From: JAWPMT01 sp965227935
Lineage (GTDB): Bacteria; Bacteroidota; Bacteroidia; Cytophagales; Cyclobacteriaceae
Assembly (NCBI GenBank): GCA_965227935.1
Contig: CBDDGS010000055.1
Span: forward strand, 434,001 to 498,000
DNA length: 64,000 bases
Reading direction: 5' to 3'
Both the position numbers and the translations under genes were made by a program. Below are positions 1 through 8,022 of this stretch, piece after piece; the stretch's first letter is position 1; the number at the start of each line of letters is the position of its first letter. The notes under the pieces are model-generated. The model did not search any database, was not told the DNA's origin, and was given only the letters and a program-made list of their open reading frames with translations.

Positions 1-103
1 CGTCCATTCATCAATGGATTTCTCGCAGGCTCGAAATGACTTGTTTCGAGATTTGACCAAGGCCCTACACCAGGCCTAACCATTAGAATGAAGTCCTTTG
101 TCA

Positions 104-1291
104 CTACAACCTCAACTTCACCCCCACACGATTCAAGAGCTTCACTAGGTACAGCATCACCACACTAAACACGATCGTGTACAGTATCCCCAGAATGCCA
201 CTACCGAGAAACTCCGGTCTGTACCAGAAGCCAAATAGGTACGAGATGTAAATCAGAATCCCCGCCAAAACGTAGATCAGCAAAGGATCCCTCGCCGCTG
301 GCATGAAGAAGTTGGCCCACTTCACCCTTTTCTTTTCCTCAATGATCACATACAAGATGGCATAGAGGATGGCACAAATTCCGGCGGAGTAGAGGCACCA
401 TGACGGCGTCGCCCCAACCTTGGACACACCAAAATACGGCCTGAGCAAATAGCCAATGACAAACAAGGACGCTACAAATACTGCAAACCACCTATCGGGG
501 CCCACTTTCTTGCCGTCGAAATAAAGCAGCGAAACAATCAGACCTGCCATGACAATGGATGTGTGCGAGAAGTGGCCTCCTACATAGCTCCAGAGGCCAC
601 CCAGCCAGCCGGAAGTGAGATTGGCCGAGTTGAGTATGTTTAGCGTGATGCAAACTGCCAGAAAAATCAGCATCACCGCCAGGCGACCTTTTCCAAACCA
701 ATAGGCCAGCACCGAATAGAGATAGGCCCAGCCAATCAGACCGAGGATACCCCACCATTTGACAGTCATACCGCGTTCACCTCCGTCTTGTACGTACAGC
801 AAGTGGAGCGCGAGGAAGATCAACAGCCCCAACACCTGCAGGCCATACTTCAACCGAGGGGACCACTCCTTGGGGTACTGATTCCAGACTAAAATAGGAA
901 GCGAATAAGCCAGCAATCCCCACAAGGCACTGGGAATGACCATCGCAGAGGCATCATAGCCATACTCGATATTGACCATAAACAGACCCATGATCATGAG
1001 GGCCATCGTTCGCCATAACGTGTGTCGCCAGATCGTCAGTGGCGCCTCTCCTTTTCTCAGGCGCGCATTGAATGAAAAAGGGATGGACATACCCACGATG
1101 AATAGGAAGCCTGGGAAGACAAGGTCCACGAAGGTCATTCCATCCGCATCGGCAGGCATGTGCTTCATCCAGCCGGGAATTTCCGTCACTCCCGCTAGCT
1201 CGTTCACGAAGATCATCGTGAAGATGGTGAGGCCCCTGAGCACATCAATCGACAGGATTCGGCCTTGGTATAGATTTTCCTTGAGCGTCAT
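104..1291 (-). CDS. DUF5009 / HGSNAT-like membrane acyltransferase family protein
   Basis: This is a 395-residue polytopic membrane protein with about ten or eleven hydrophobic segments. Near its N-terminus it has the motif IDVLRGLTIFTM, followed about 40 residues later by FPGFLFIVGMS. These two blocks are typical of the family that includes heparan-alpha-glucosaminide N-acetyltransferase and bacterial DUF5009/YeiB-like proteins, which are thought to move acyl groups across a membrane onto sugars. The ATG at 1291 is preferred; a TTG three codons upstream is the only alternative. The bacterial substrate is unknown and nothing beside the gene reveals it. The next gene is divergent, so it appears monocistronic. 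Confidence 0.75.
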   Translation of the reverse strand: MTLKENLYQGRILSIDVLRGLTIFTMIFVNELAGVTEIPGWMKHMPADADGMTFVDLVFPGFLFIVGMSIPFSFNARLRKGEAPLTIWRHTLWRTMALMIMGLFMVNIEYGYDASAMVIPSALWGLLAYSLPILVWNQYPKEWSPRLKYGLQVLGLLIFLALHLLYVQDGGERGMTVKWWGILGLIGWAYLYSVLAYWFGKGRLAVMLIFLAVCITLNILNSANLTSGWLGGLWSYVGGHFSHTSIVMAGLIVSLLYFDGKKVGPDRWFAVFVASLFVIGYLLRPYFGVSKVGATPSWCLYSAGICAILYAILYVIIEEKKRVKWANFFMPAARDPLLIYVLAGILIYISYLFGFWYRPEFLGSGILGILYTIVFSVVMLYLVKLLNRVGVKLRL

Positions 1292-1400
1292 AGGACACAA
1301 TCCTACAACAAAATCAGCAGTCGCGCTTATTAGTCAATCGATTTTTGGCTCTGGCCGAAATTCAGGACCTTTCGCTTCATAAACCCAAAAAGAAGACTCC

Positions 1401-1781
1401 ATGGAGACCTTGGCATTGATCGATGATTGGTTTGATAAATGGGAACGGGGGGATTTTCTAAGCCTACCTCTTGATAAAGATTTCAAGCACACAAGCCCTT
1501 TCGGGACTATTGACGGAAAAGAGGCCTATCTGAATCTCGTGAAGCAAAACCGAGACAAGTTCCTTGGCCACCGATTTACCTTCCACGACAAAATCATCGA
1601 CGGCGCCAGAGGCTGCGTCAGGTATACCACACAACAAGAAGACTTCGCAATGGATGTGAGCGAGTGGATCTACGTGGAGGAAGGGCTGATCAAGGAGATC
1701 ATCTCCTACTATCACGTTGGCGAGATCCGGGAAGATCGAAGGTTGAAGGACGATGATAATGTGACAGGTCAAGACGGATAA
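1401..1781 (+). CDS. SnoaL/NTF2-like small protein
   Basis: The 126-residue product has the length and layout of the SnoaL-like (NTF2 fold) family: an N-terminal helix ending in WFDKWERGD, a segment reading FKHTSPFGTIDGKEAYL, and a C-terminal strand pair with GLIKEIISYYHVGE. The fold serves as a small cone-shaped enzyme or ligand-binding barrel, and no catalytic role can be assigned. It has no signal peptide, so it is probably cytoplasmic. It starts with ATG 110 bp from a divergent acyltransferase gene. The last dozen residues are charged and look disordered. Confidence 0.65.
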   Translation: METLALIDDWFDKWERGDFLSLPLDKDFKHTSPFGTIDGKEAYLNLVKQNRDKFLGHRFTFHDKIIDGARGCVRYTTQQEDFAMDVSEWIYVEEGLIKEIISYYHVGEIREDRRLKDDDNVTGQDG

Positions 1782-1897
1782 GGATCACCTAGGAGAAGTA
1801 AACTATGGGCAAGTGCGGATGATATTCGTCATAAAACTGCTTCACTAGCTATCCGTTTTACATTTTAGGTTGCCGGGAGCCTTAAGTCACAAGCACC

Positions 1898-2176
1898 ATG
1901 AATGCGTCAATTGTCATCGGCTTTGTACTGTTGCTACTTATCTGGTGGAACTTGTCGATCAGCGTGAGGATCGTCAAGTATTTGAAGTCACAAAATATAG
2001 ATGCCAGCTTGAGCGAACATGGATTTTTTGTGAAGGGCAGGATCTTCAGATACCTCCCAATCTATAAGAAGGTCACCATTGAGCAAGAGGGAAAAGTCGG
2101 AGCGTTGTATAATCAATTCTACTTGTCGTTTGCCGCCTCAGTCATCCTGTTCATCTCCGGGGTGCTCTCAGTTTGA
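1898..2176 (+). CDS. Small two-helix membrane protein of unknown function
   Basis: The gene encodes 92 residues. Hydrophobic stretches at about residues 5-25 and 72-90 are probable membrane helices, and between them lies a basic, soluble segment (around VRIVKYLKSQNIDASL). I recognise no family. An overlapping frame that starts at 1870 is shorter on the 3' side and reads like noise. A near-match to the Bacteroidota -7 box (one mismatch) lies at about 1859-1866. The gene precedes the tRNA-Pro by about 100 bp and may be transcribed alone. Confidence 0.5.
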   Translation: MNASIVIGFVLLLLIWWNLSISVRIVKYLKSQNIDASLSEHGFFVKGRIFRYLPIYKKVTIEQEGKVGALYNQFYLSFAASVILFISGVLSV

Positions 2177-2249
2177 TCCTGGATGCTTTGTTCATTTTTG
2201 ATGACTCAACAATCCTAAAAAACCAGACCTGAAAGACTTGAAATGTTAT

Positions 2250-2257
2250 TAGTTTTG
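2250..2257 (+). promoter_or_regulatory. Promoter -7 box for tRNA-Pro
   Basis: TAGTTTTG fits the Bacteroidota -7 consensus TAnnTTTG and lies 15 nt before the tRNA. No good -33 TTG is seen at the usual 17-23 nt distance. Confidence 0.5.
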
Positions 2258-2272
2258 CTGTCCCAAAATGGA

Positions 2273-2347
2273 CGGGATGTGGCGCAGTCCGGTTAGCGCA
2301 CTACTTTAGGGTAGTAGGGGCCGCTGGTTCGAATCCAGTCATCCCGA
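2273..2347 (+). tRNA. tRNA-Pro (anticodon AGG)
   Basis: A complete cloverleaf folds by eye: acceptor CGGGATG with CATCCCG, D-arm GCGC/GCGC, anticodon stem CTACT/AGTAG around the loop TTAGGGT, and a T-arm with TTCGAAT. The anticodon is AGG. Proline identity features agree: C1-G72, A73 and G35-G36. CCA is not encoded. An A at position 34 is unusual for a bacterial proline tRNA, where TGG, GGG or CGG is the norm. Confidence 0.9.
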
Positions 2348-2351
2348 CTTC

Positions 2352-2393
2352 GGCCGCCGGAGTTCTACACAGAACAAAGGCGGCCTTTTTTTT
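2352..2393 (+). terminator. Rho-independent terminator after tRNA-Pro
   Basis: The stem GGCCGCC...GGCGGCC (7 bp, long loop) is followed directly by eight T residues. It ends the tRNA-Pro transcript. Confidence 0.85.
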
Positions 2394-2642
2394 GTCCAAT
2401 TGTCTATCAAAAAGCTCGTCTCTGCTAAGGCCTACGTCGGGCATGCCCGGCTTAAGATCTACCATTTATGCTAGCACAGGTACTGACTGGGCAATGCTTT
2501 CGGAATTTTCTGGACTACTGGATCATGGAAATAATCCAGTTATGCAGGGATCGCACGGCCCATATTCAAAATTCAAGAGTTTCAGAGTTTTGAGATCAGA
2601 GAACTGAAATCAACACCAAACTCAGAATTCCAAACTCTTAAA
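2394..2642. other. Intergenic stretch with a long imperfect inverted repeat
   Basis: I see no convincing gene here; a 71-codon open frame reads as noise. From 2575 to 2639 there is an imperfect hairpin with outer arms AAGAGTTT (2575-2582) and AAACTCTT (2632-2639) and weaker inner GAGTTT/AAACTC pairing. It starts just after the stop of the minus-strand DUF4920 gene and may shape the end of that mRNA. Confidence 0.35.
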
Positions 2643-3119
2643 CTATCTAATTATCACGCCATCCGCCACGAAGGACAACTCGACCTTCGGCTCGGTGATG
2701 GCAGCAATCTCTTCATCGCTTTTACCGGCATCCTTCGCGTAGTGCTGTAGTTCCTCCACACTGGTCGTCTTGCGCTCCAGCTTACCTTGCATGACGGCGG
2801 TCTTGCCTGCGACTCCTTCCTTCGGAACGAAGAAGCCGTAATCCTTGAAAGTCACCCTCATCGTACCTCCATCCCCGTCTTTGACGGTCATCCAGCAACC
2901 TTTCATCTTACAGGTCGCGTCGATCTCTCCTTCCAGCTTGATCACCTCATCCGGCACTTCGGCACCCTCATCCAAATCTGTTACTGCCACCGCATTGTCA
3001 GCAGTGATTTCGTCACCATATTGGCCAAAGAAAGACTGGGCGGAAACAGCATTGCCGAAAAAAAGGAAAATGGCTATCATCGGCACTGCGGCGGGAATGA
3101 ATAATCTCGAAAACTTCAT
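2643..3119 (-). CDS. DUF4920 domain-containing secreted protein
   Basis: The 158-residue product begins with a clear signal peptide (hydrophobic core at about 8-25, cleavage near AVSAQ). The mature part contains GEIDATCKMKGCWM, with two cysteines in the pattern CKMKGC, followed by a beta-rich segment and VTFKDYGFFVP. This cysteine block is the hallmark of DUF4920, a small Bacteroidota family with an OB-like fold. The cysteines suggest metal or disulfide chemistry, but no function is established. It is the last gene of the run of minus-strand envelope genes that begins with the ECF sigma factor. Confidence 0.75.
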   Translation of the reverse strand: MKFSRLFIPAAVPMIAIFLFFGNAVSAQSFFGQYGDEITADNAVAVTDLDEGAEVPDEVIKLEGEIDATCKMKGCWMTVKDGDGGTMRVTFKDYGFFVPKEGVAGKTAVMQGKLERKTTSVEELQHYAKDAGKSDEEIAAITEPKVELSFVADGVIIR

Positions 3120-3158
3120 GAGCGTCCTTTTTAATGAAGAACAAATTTCGCCAATAGT

Positions 3159-3806
3159 TCAGAAACGACCTAAGCGGATGGAGAGAATGCCGCTGATTCC
3201 TGTCATATCCTCATCCTCGACGTTGAGTAACTCGAGGCCTTGAACCCACCGGTAGGAGGCTCCTGCGGCGATCCGCAGGTAGGAGGTGATATTGAACTCC
3301 AGCTGCAAGCCCGGCTCGACAACAAAGAATACCGAGCTCTCTACGGTGAAATCAGCATCGCCAATTCCCTGAAAGAAGTCGTCATCAGACACCTCCAGGT
3401 TCCCAGCACCAAGGAACAAAGGAACACTCAAGTGCACTACCTCCTTGGCGAGAATAGTGCCGCCGATAAGCACACCACCATATCCCCCATATAGTCGCAA
3501 TCGGGTGGTGTCGGCAAGGCCCGGGATCGCGCCATCAAAAGAGGGCCGCGTAGTAATCCCGTAGGCACCCAACCCGAGCAGATAAGTGCGGTTGATAATC
3601 ACACCTCCATAGGCTCCGGTGAGGACAGACCGTTCGTCCATCAGGTCTGTGATCTTCACATCGAGACCGCCAAAGCCCTGAATATCGTTCTCAGTACTCA
3701 GGAGCGATTTGATCTCATCGGGGTCATTGACGTCCTCGTATCGTTGGCCAAATGCTGTGGATACCAGGACGCCGAAGAATATGGTCGTCAGCAGTCTGGT
3801 CAACAT
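3159..3806 (-). CDS. Small outer-membrane beta-barrel-like protein
   Basis: This 215-residue protein has a signal peptide (MLTRLLTTIFFGVLVSTAFG) and many short alternating strands ending in a terminal phenylalanine (SIRLGRF), as expected of an outer-membrane barrel. Glycine-rich turns such as GAYGGVIINRTY and GGYGGVLIGGT look like barrel hairpins. I cannot name a family. It lies in the run of genes after the sigma factor, anti-sigma protein and DUF4097-like gene, so it may be a target or output of that system. Confidence 0.6.
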   Translation of the reverse strand: MLTRLLTTIFFGVLVSTAFGQRYEDVNDPDEIKSLLSTENDIQGFGGLDVKITDLMDERSVLTGAYGGVIINRTYLLGLGAYGITTRPSFDGAIPGLADTTRLRLYGGYGGVLIGGTILAKEVVHLSVPLFLGAGNLEVSDDDFFQGIGDADFTVESSVFFVVEPGLQLEFNITSYLRIAAGASYRWVQGLELLNVEDEDMTGISGILSIRLGRF

Positions 3807-3843
3807 CGGAGTAGGTTAGGAGTCTTTTGCATTTTGCGTCGGG

Positions 3844-4362
3844 TCAGAAAATGTACTTCAATGACAGGCCGGCATCCCAAAACTGAAGCTCGGTGTAGCG
3901 CATGCCTATGTAGGTGAAGTAGGGTTTGATATCAAATCCAATCGTCATAGGCACCGCCAACCAGCGATACTCCAGACCCACCTGTGCGTCTGCACCCATG
4001 ACGAAGAAGCTCTTGTCACGAAATTCAAATGCGCGGGGCTCCAGGGATACTAGTGCCTTCTCAAGGTCACCATACTCCTCATACCCCAAATGAGCTCCAA
4101 GCCCGAAGTACAGGAAGAAATTCTCGTTGTGCCCAAATTGCAAACCCTTGTGAAAGGTATAAAGTGTCGTCAGCTGCACACCCTGATGTCGTCCACTGAT
4201 CAGAAGCTCGATGGCCTCTTGATTGGCCAGCATAGCCTTGTATTGTATACCCGATGTATGCCCCAATCGCAAGCCCGCCGCGTGCTTAAATTCCTGAGCT
4301 TCCACACGCAAAATGGAGCAAAGAAAAACCAATAGGAGAAGGCACTTAGGAGCAGCGGACAT
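3844..4362 (-). CDS. Small outer-membrane protein
   Basis: The 172-residue product has an N-terminal signal peptide (cleavage near LRVEAQ) and beta-strand segments separated by short turns (LRLGHTSGIQYKAML, FLYFGLGAHLGY, ISLKYIF-like end). It ends in an aromatic residue, the usual signature of a barrel inserted by the Bam complex. The family is not recognised. It sits only 8 bp after the DUF4097-like gene and is very likely co-transcribed with it. Confidence 0.6.
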   Translation of the reverse strand: MSAAPKCLLLLVFLCSILRVEAQEFKHAAGLRLGHTSGIQYKAMLANQEAIELLISGRHQGVQLTTLYTFHKGLQFGHNENFFLYFGLGAHLGYEEYGDLEKALVSLEPRAFEFRDKSFFVMGADAQVGLEYRWLAVPMTIGFDIKPYFTYIGMRYTELQFWDAGLSLKYIF

Positions 4363-4370
4363 CGATACCT

Positions 4371-5501
4371 TTAGTCTTTGCTGGTAAAGATAGGCGTATC
4401 CTGTATCGCCACAATCAACTCACCACCATCCGCCTCAATGGTCACATCGCCAATCGTACTATTGGTATTGCCGACCATGCCCTCCAAGCGGACCATATCG
4501 TTTTCCAGCACCTCGCGCTGCATGGTCAACATGCTGTTCGGCAACACCATGGCATTTTCCTTTCCAGTGATCCTACTTCGGAGATAGGACGCCTGATCCA
4601 GCACAAGGCTGATGTCCGTGGACTTACCATTGACAGTCAGCTCGGTGAACTCGGTGTCGACGTAGTTCAGGAAGATGTCCCCATACCTGAAGTCCAGGCG
4701 GCCTCGCTCCTGCAGCTGGCCGACGACCACGTTGGTGAAGGAGCCTTTGCCCACAACATTTTGTGCCTTGCCAATGTCGAAGTTATCATTTCGGGAATTG
4801 AATTGCAGATCCTGGCATGTCTCGAGTTCTATTTCCGAAGAACTGCTTTCGAAAATCAATTGAGTGGCCTCATCGATGGACAGCTCTACGCCTCGCAGTG
4901 AAATATTGCCCTTCTTGACAAAATCAAAGCTCGCCTTGCCAAAGCTGTGGTCCAAATCAATTTCGTTTTCGATCCGATCCGCCCGCAAGTCGCCATGCGC
5001 TAATGAGATTTCGACGCTGCCCTGCAGATCATCGAGGTAAATATCACCGTACCTGTTGTCGATCTGGATCTCCGCTGTGGCCGGGATCCACACTTCATAA
5101 TTGGCAGTAAACTTGTTGTTGCTACTGAACAACGACTTGGAGTAATCGCCTACATCCCTGATGAAATCGCCAAGAACACCTCCACCGCGTTCTTCTACTT
5201 CGGTCTCAGCCGCAATGCGATCACCAATCTTTCGGAGTTCGATATCCACACGCCTCATTACTTTGTTGACCGCATCCTGATTTTTGCCTGCCGCTTCCAG
5301 TTGGACTTTGACCCTGACCGAATCACTGAACCATGTATTGACAATCACCTCGCCGTACTTATTGGCGATCACGATCTCATCGCCATCTTCGTAGGCAAAG
5401 GATTCGTCATACGTCTTTTCGATCGTCACCACCTGCCCATGGAGACCGAAGCCCACCAGGAGCACCGCCAGCAGGCTACAAATTTCTTTCATGTTCTTCA
5501 T
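4371..5501 (-). CDS. DUF4097-like beta-helical surface protein
   Basis: The 376-residue protein has a signal peptide (cleavage near FGLHGQ) and a repetitive beta structure with motifs such as VIANKYGEVIVNTW, IQIDNRYGDIYLDD and LDFRYGDIFLNY. Such repeated NKYG/NRYGDI strands are typical of the DUF4097 'putative adhesin' group, often encoded beside ECF sigma/anti-sigma pairs in Bacteroidota. The start is taken as ATG at 5501, which overlaps the end of the anti-sigma gene; a GTG one codon upstream and an ATG at 5492 are alternatives. The role is unknown; exported sensor or wall-bound effector are both possible. Confidence 0.65.
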   Translation of the reverse strand: MKNMKEICSLLAVLLVGFGLHGQVVTIEKTYDESFAYEDGDEIVIANKYGEVIVNTWFSDSVRVKVQLEAAGKNQDAVNKVMRRVDIELRKIGDRIAAETEVEERGGGVLGDFIRDVGDYSKSLFSSNNKFTANYEVWIPATAEIQIDNRYGDIYLDDLQGSVEISLAHGDLRADRIENEIDLDHSFGKASFDFVKKGNISLRGVELSIDEATQLIFESSSSEIELETCQDLQFNSRNDNFDIGKAQNVVGKGSFTNVVVGQLQERGRLDFRYGDIFLNYVDTEFTELTVNGKSTDISLVLDQASYLRSRITGKENAMVLPNSMLTMQREVLENDMVRLEGMVGNTNSTIGDVTIEADGGELIVAIQDTPIFTSKD

Positions 5502-5970
5502 CACTTTCCTCTTCTAATTCGTCCAATATTCTCTCCAGGATCTGCAACTTCAACCGATAGTTGTCAATCATTGCTTCCACCACTTCTTCATTGTCTACAT
5601 CGTCGCGCAAGTCCGCTTTCAGTTCCGAAAAGGCCTGATCCATCGCCTCCAGGTCTGCCAATATCTCTGGGTCATCCACTCGCTGGCGCACAAGCTGCAA
5701 CTTCGCGTCGACCATGTCCTGATAGTAAAACTGCGTATCTGCAAACTCTGACTGACTATCGGCGTTCGCGAACCGATACCCAATAACCAGCCCAGTGACC
5801 ACAATCAATACACTCGCCGCGGCATACATCCACGGTCGAATGAAGCGATTCTTCGGTGGCTCTACACGCACGCGGTCCCGGATTTCATCCCAACCCTTAT
5901 CAGGGTCAAATGAGAACACCTCCAGTTCGTCGCGCCGGTTCTCCACGTACTTCTTCAGTTCATCAGACAT
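5476..5970 (-). CDS. Probable anti-sigma factor, single-pass membrane protein
   Basis: The product has 164 residues: an acidic cytoplasmic N-terminus of about 45 residues, one membrane helix (about 47-68, WMYAAASVLIVVTGLVIG), and a periplasmic alpha-helical, very acidic C-terminal part that looks like a coiled coil. Its topology, position directly after an ECF sigma gene and 8-bp overlap with that gene make an anti-sigma role likely. No zinc-binding HxxxCxxC motif is visible, so it is not a ZAS-type anti-sigma; the inference rests on context. Confidence 0.6.
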   Translation of the reverse strand: MSDELKKYVENRRDELEVFSFDPDKGWDEIRDRVRVEPPKNRFIRPWMYAAASVLIVVTGLVIGYRFANADSQSEFADTQFYYQDMVDAKLQLVRQRVDDPEILADLEAMDQAFSELKADLRDDVDNEEVVEAMIDNYRLKLQILERILDELEEESDEEHERNL

Positions 5971-6538
5971 ACTGTTGCATTTTATTACCTAGCTGATTTC
6001 TAATCTTCGCCTTCGCTTTGCAGTATTGGGCCTTCGATGCCGACTCACTGATCCCCAGTATGCCGCCAATCTCCTTATGGTCATAGCCTTCAAATAAATA
6101 AAGGCTCAATACCGTCCTGCAGCCATCGGGCAGGTGCTCTATGGCACCCATCACTTGGCTGGCCTTGAATTTTGTATAGTCAAAATCCCCATCGTCATCA
6201 TCGATCGTATCATAACCTTCCCTCAACTCTGTTGTCATCAATCGCCGTCTGCGCACAGCATTGATGCAATTGTTGGTGACAATTCGCTTGATCCACGAGC
6301 TGAAGGTATTGACGTCCCTCAGCGAGCCGAGCTTCTGAAAGGCATCGACAAATGACTCCTGAAGCAAGTCCCTGGCGTCTTCATCATCACCCATGATCCG
6401 CCGGCAGACATTGTACATCGCCTGCGCATAGAGCTTATACAGTCGCTCCTGTGCAGAGGGATCCCCTCGCTGCGCCAGCAAAATCAAGTCACGGTGAATA
6501 TGTTGGTAGTCGCTACTCACGATCGATATCACTTCCAA
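5963..6538 (-). CDS. ECF-type RNA polymerase sigma factor
   Basis: This 191-residue protein has sigma region 2 (around DARDLLQESFVDAFQKLGSL and FSSWIKRIVTNNCINAVRR) and region 4 (LPDGCRTVLSLYLFEGYDHK, then EIGGILGISESASKAQY). The size and the lack of region 3 place it in the ECF group. The longest frame starts at a TTG (6538); a GTG at 6520 giving VSSDYQHIH is an equally good start. It heads a tightly packed run with a membrane anti-sigma partner, a DUF4097-like protein and small outer-membrane proteins, suggesting an envelope-responsive regulon. Confidence 0.9.
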   Translation of the reverse strand: MEVISIVSSDYQHIHRDLILLAQRGDPSAQERLYKLYAQAMYNVCRRIMGDDEDARDLLQESFVDAFQKLGSLRDVNTFSSWIKRIVTNNCINAVRRRRLMTTELREGYDTIDDDDGDFDYTKFKASQVMGAIEHLPDGCRTVLSLYLFEGYDHKEIGGILGISESASKAQYCKAKAKIRNQLGNKMQQYV

Positions 6539-6601
6539 AGACAGGAAGAAGAGCGGAAGGTTTCCTCATTCCTGAAATTTTCTTATACACCACAATAGGG
6601 C

Positions 6602-7207
6602 TCATGTTACCCGACTATAGGTGGCTGAGTAAGCAAATTCGCTCTTTGACAGGTCGTAGTCCACTGATTGCCAACCTTTTTCTAATACGGCGCTGTGCAG
6701 GTCCAGCAGTTTTCCCGACTCTAATCGGGCTATCAACCGGAAGAATGCATGCATCACCCATAGTAGGAATCGATGCCGGAGCCTTCGCGTATGACGAAAG
6801 TCCGTTACACAGAGCAATCCATCATCCCCAATGAGGCTGGCAATTTTTGCTAATACTCGCTCCAGACTATTCGGAGCAAAGGCATCCAGAAAAAAAGGCG
6901 TGACGATCGCATCGTAGTTTCCCTCCGCCTGCCAGTTGAGAAAATCTTCACAGATAAAGTTGACCGCACAGTTCCTCTCACGGTGAGTGGCCCTAGTGAT
7001 CATCGCAGGCGACTTCTCCACGAAGTCCACCGAACATGAGGCTGGTATCGCCTCAAGGCAGGCACCGGTCCCTCCTCCAACAATCAATACCCGAGAAGAT
7101 GGTAGGACATTCTTCAAACTTGTTTTCCTCATGGTATCCAACTGGCCACCAAAAACTACCTGTGCGAGTGTGTCATAGATCCACGCAACACGGTTGAAGT
7201 CGTTCAT
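6602..7207 (-). CDS. Class I SAM-dependent methyltransferase
   Basis: The 201-residue product carries the class I methyltransferase motif I as VLIVGGGTGACLEAI (about residues 39-53), an acidic motif II (VDFVEKS) and a motif IV-like AIVTPFFLDAF. The N-terminal FNRVAWIYDTLAQVVFG resembles UbiE/COQ5-type small-molecule methyltransferases. Its start overlaps the stop of the UbiA-like gene by 4 bp, so the two are translated together. This suggests it methylates the product of that prenyltransferase, but the substrate is unknown. Confidence 0.75.
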   Translation of the reverse strand: MNDFNRVAWIYDTLAQVVFGGQLDTMRKTSLKNVLPSSRVLIVGGGTGACLEAIPASCSVDFVEKSPAMITRATHRERNCAVNFICEDFLNWQAEGNYDAIVTPFFLDAFAPNSLERVLAKIASLIGDDGLLCVTDFRHTRRLRHRFLLWVMHAFFRLIARLESGKLLDLHSAVLEKGWQSVDYDLSKSEFAYSATYSRVT

Positions 7208-8004
7208 ATCGCCAATATCAACGGCAGTGCAATGAACAGCACATCACCAACCACTCGATAGCGTTCATTGACCTGGAAGTGCCCTCTGGCACCGAAAATA
7301 ATGGCGGTAATCACTGTAGCGGCAAAGATGAAAATCTCGTAGTTCAGGGATATACCCGCCCATGTGTACGTAAACACAACGGACGAAGTGAGTAGGATGA
7401 GAGTTAGTACGATGATCCGCTCAGTTGTCGCCTTTCCCACATTGGAGGCGATTGAGGAAAACCCTTCCATGCGATCGAAATCCACCTCGTACAACGAGAA
7501 TAGTGTCAAGTTGGCAAATGCCAGCAGTCCCAGCTGCCCTGCCATCAGGAGATTGCTTTGCAGGTCTCCATGCACCAGTGGCACCAGGAAGATCCCCCCA
7601 GCATACAGGATAGCACTCAATGGCTCTTTCAGGTTGGCCCGCCCAAATTGATGAACGCCAAAAAAGTACACAGCGCACAAGGCGCTCAAACTAAGGCCAG
7701 CTATCAACACTTCCAAGGGCAGGAAGACTGCCCAAACGGCTCCAACGCACAAATTGACAATGAGCAATCCACGAATCCAGGCCTTTACGCGCTTATGGAA
7801 CAGGCGCCGGGGATTGACGAGCACCTCTCGGTGGATATCCCGCCAGTGATCCCATAGATAAATGGACCAAACGCCATGAAAAAGGGCGGCGTAGACTGCA
7901 AGTCCGATTTGCAGGCCTTGCACATGATCCACGAGGCCCAAAACGCAAATGGCTCCCACTGCTATGTGCAATGAGAGCCATCTGATATTTCTTAGCACTG
8001 CCAT
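7204..8004 (-). CDS. UbiA-like membrane prenyltransferase (divergent)
   Basis: The 266-residue membrane protein has about eight hydrophobic helices. Two polar blocks fit degenerate UbiA aspartate motifs: YLWDHWRDIH at about 49-58 and EVDFDRMEGFSSIASNVG at about 173-190, the second being a good match to the DxxxD...G...G block of the superfamily. UbiA enzymes join isoprenoid chains to aromatic or other acceptors. The first motif lacks the usual leading Asn-Asp, so activity is not certain. It is followed by an overlapping methyltransferase gene and preceded, 18 bp away, by atpG. Confidence 0.6.
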   Translation of the reverse strand: MAVLRNIRWLSLHIAVGAICVLGLVDHVQGLQIGLAVYAALFHGVWSIYLWDHWRDIHREVLVNPRRLFHKRVKAWIRGLLIVNLCVGAVWAVFLPLEVLIAGLSLSALCAVYFFGVHQFGRANLKEPLSAILYAGGIFLVPLVHGDLQSNLLMAGQLGLLAFANLTLFSLYEVDFDRMEGFSSIASNVGKATTERIIVLTLILLTSSVVFTYTWAGISLNYEIFIFAATVITAIIFGARGHFQVNERYRVVGDVLFIALPLILAI

Positions 8005-8022
8005 CTCAAAGCAGTCATGACC

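Noticed and set aside
30..50. Inverted repeat CTCGAAA...TTTCGAG as terminator of the first gene
   Set aside because: No T-run follows on either strand; too weak to annotate without more copies.
972..1382. 136-codon plus-strand frame over the acyltransferase gene
   Set aside because: It is a shadow of the minus-strand membrane-protein gene and has no family features.
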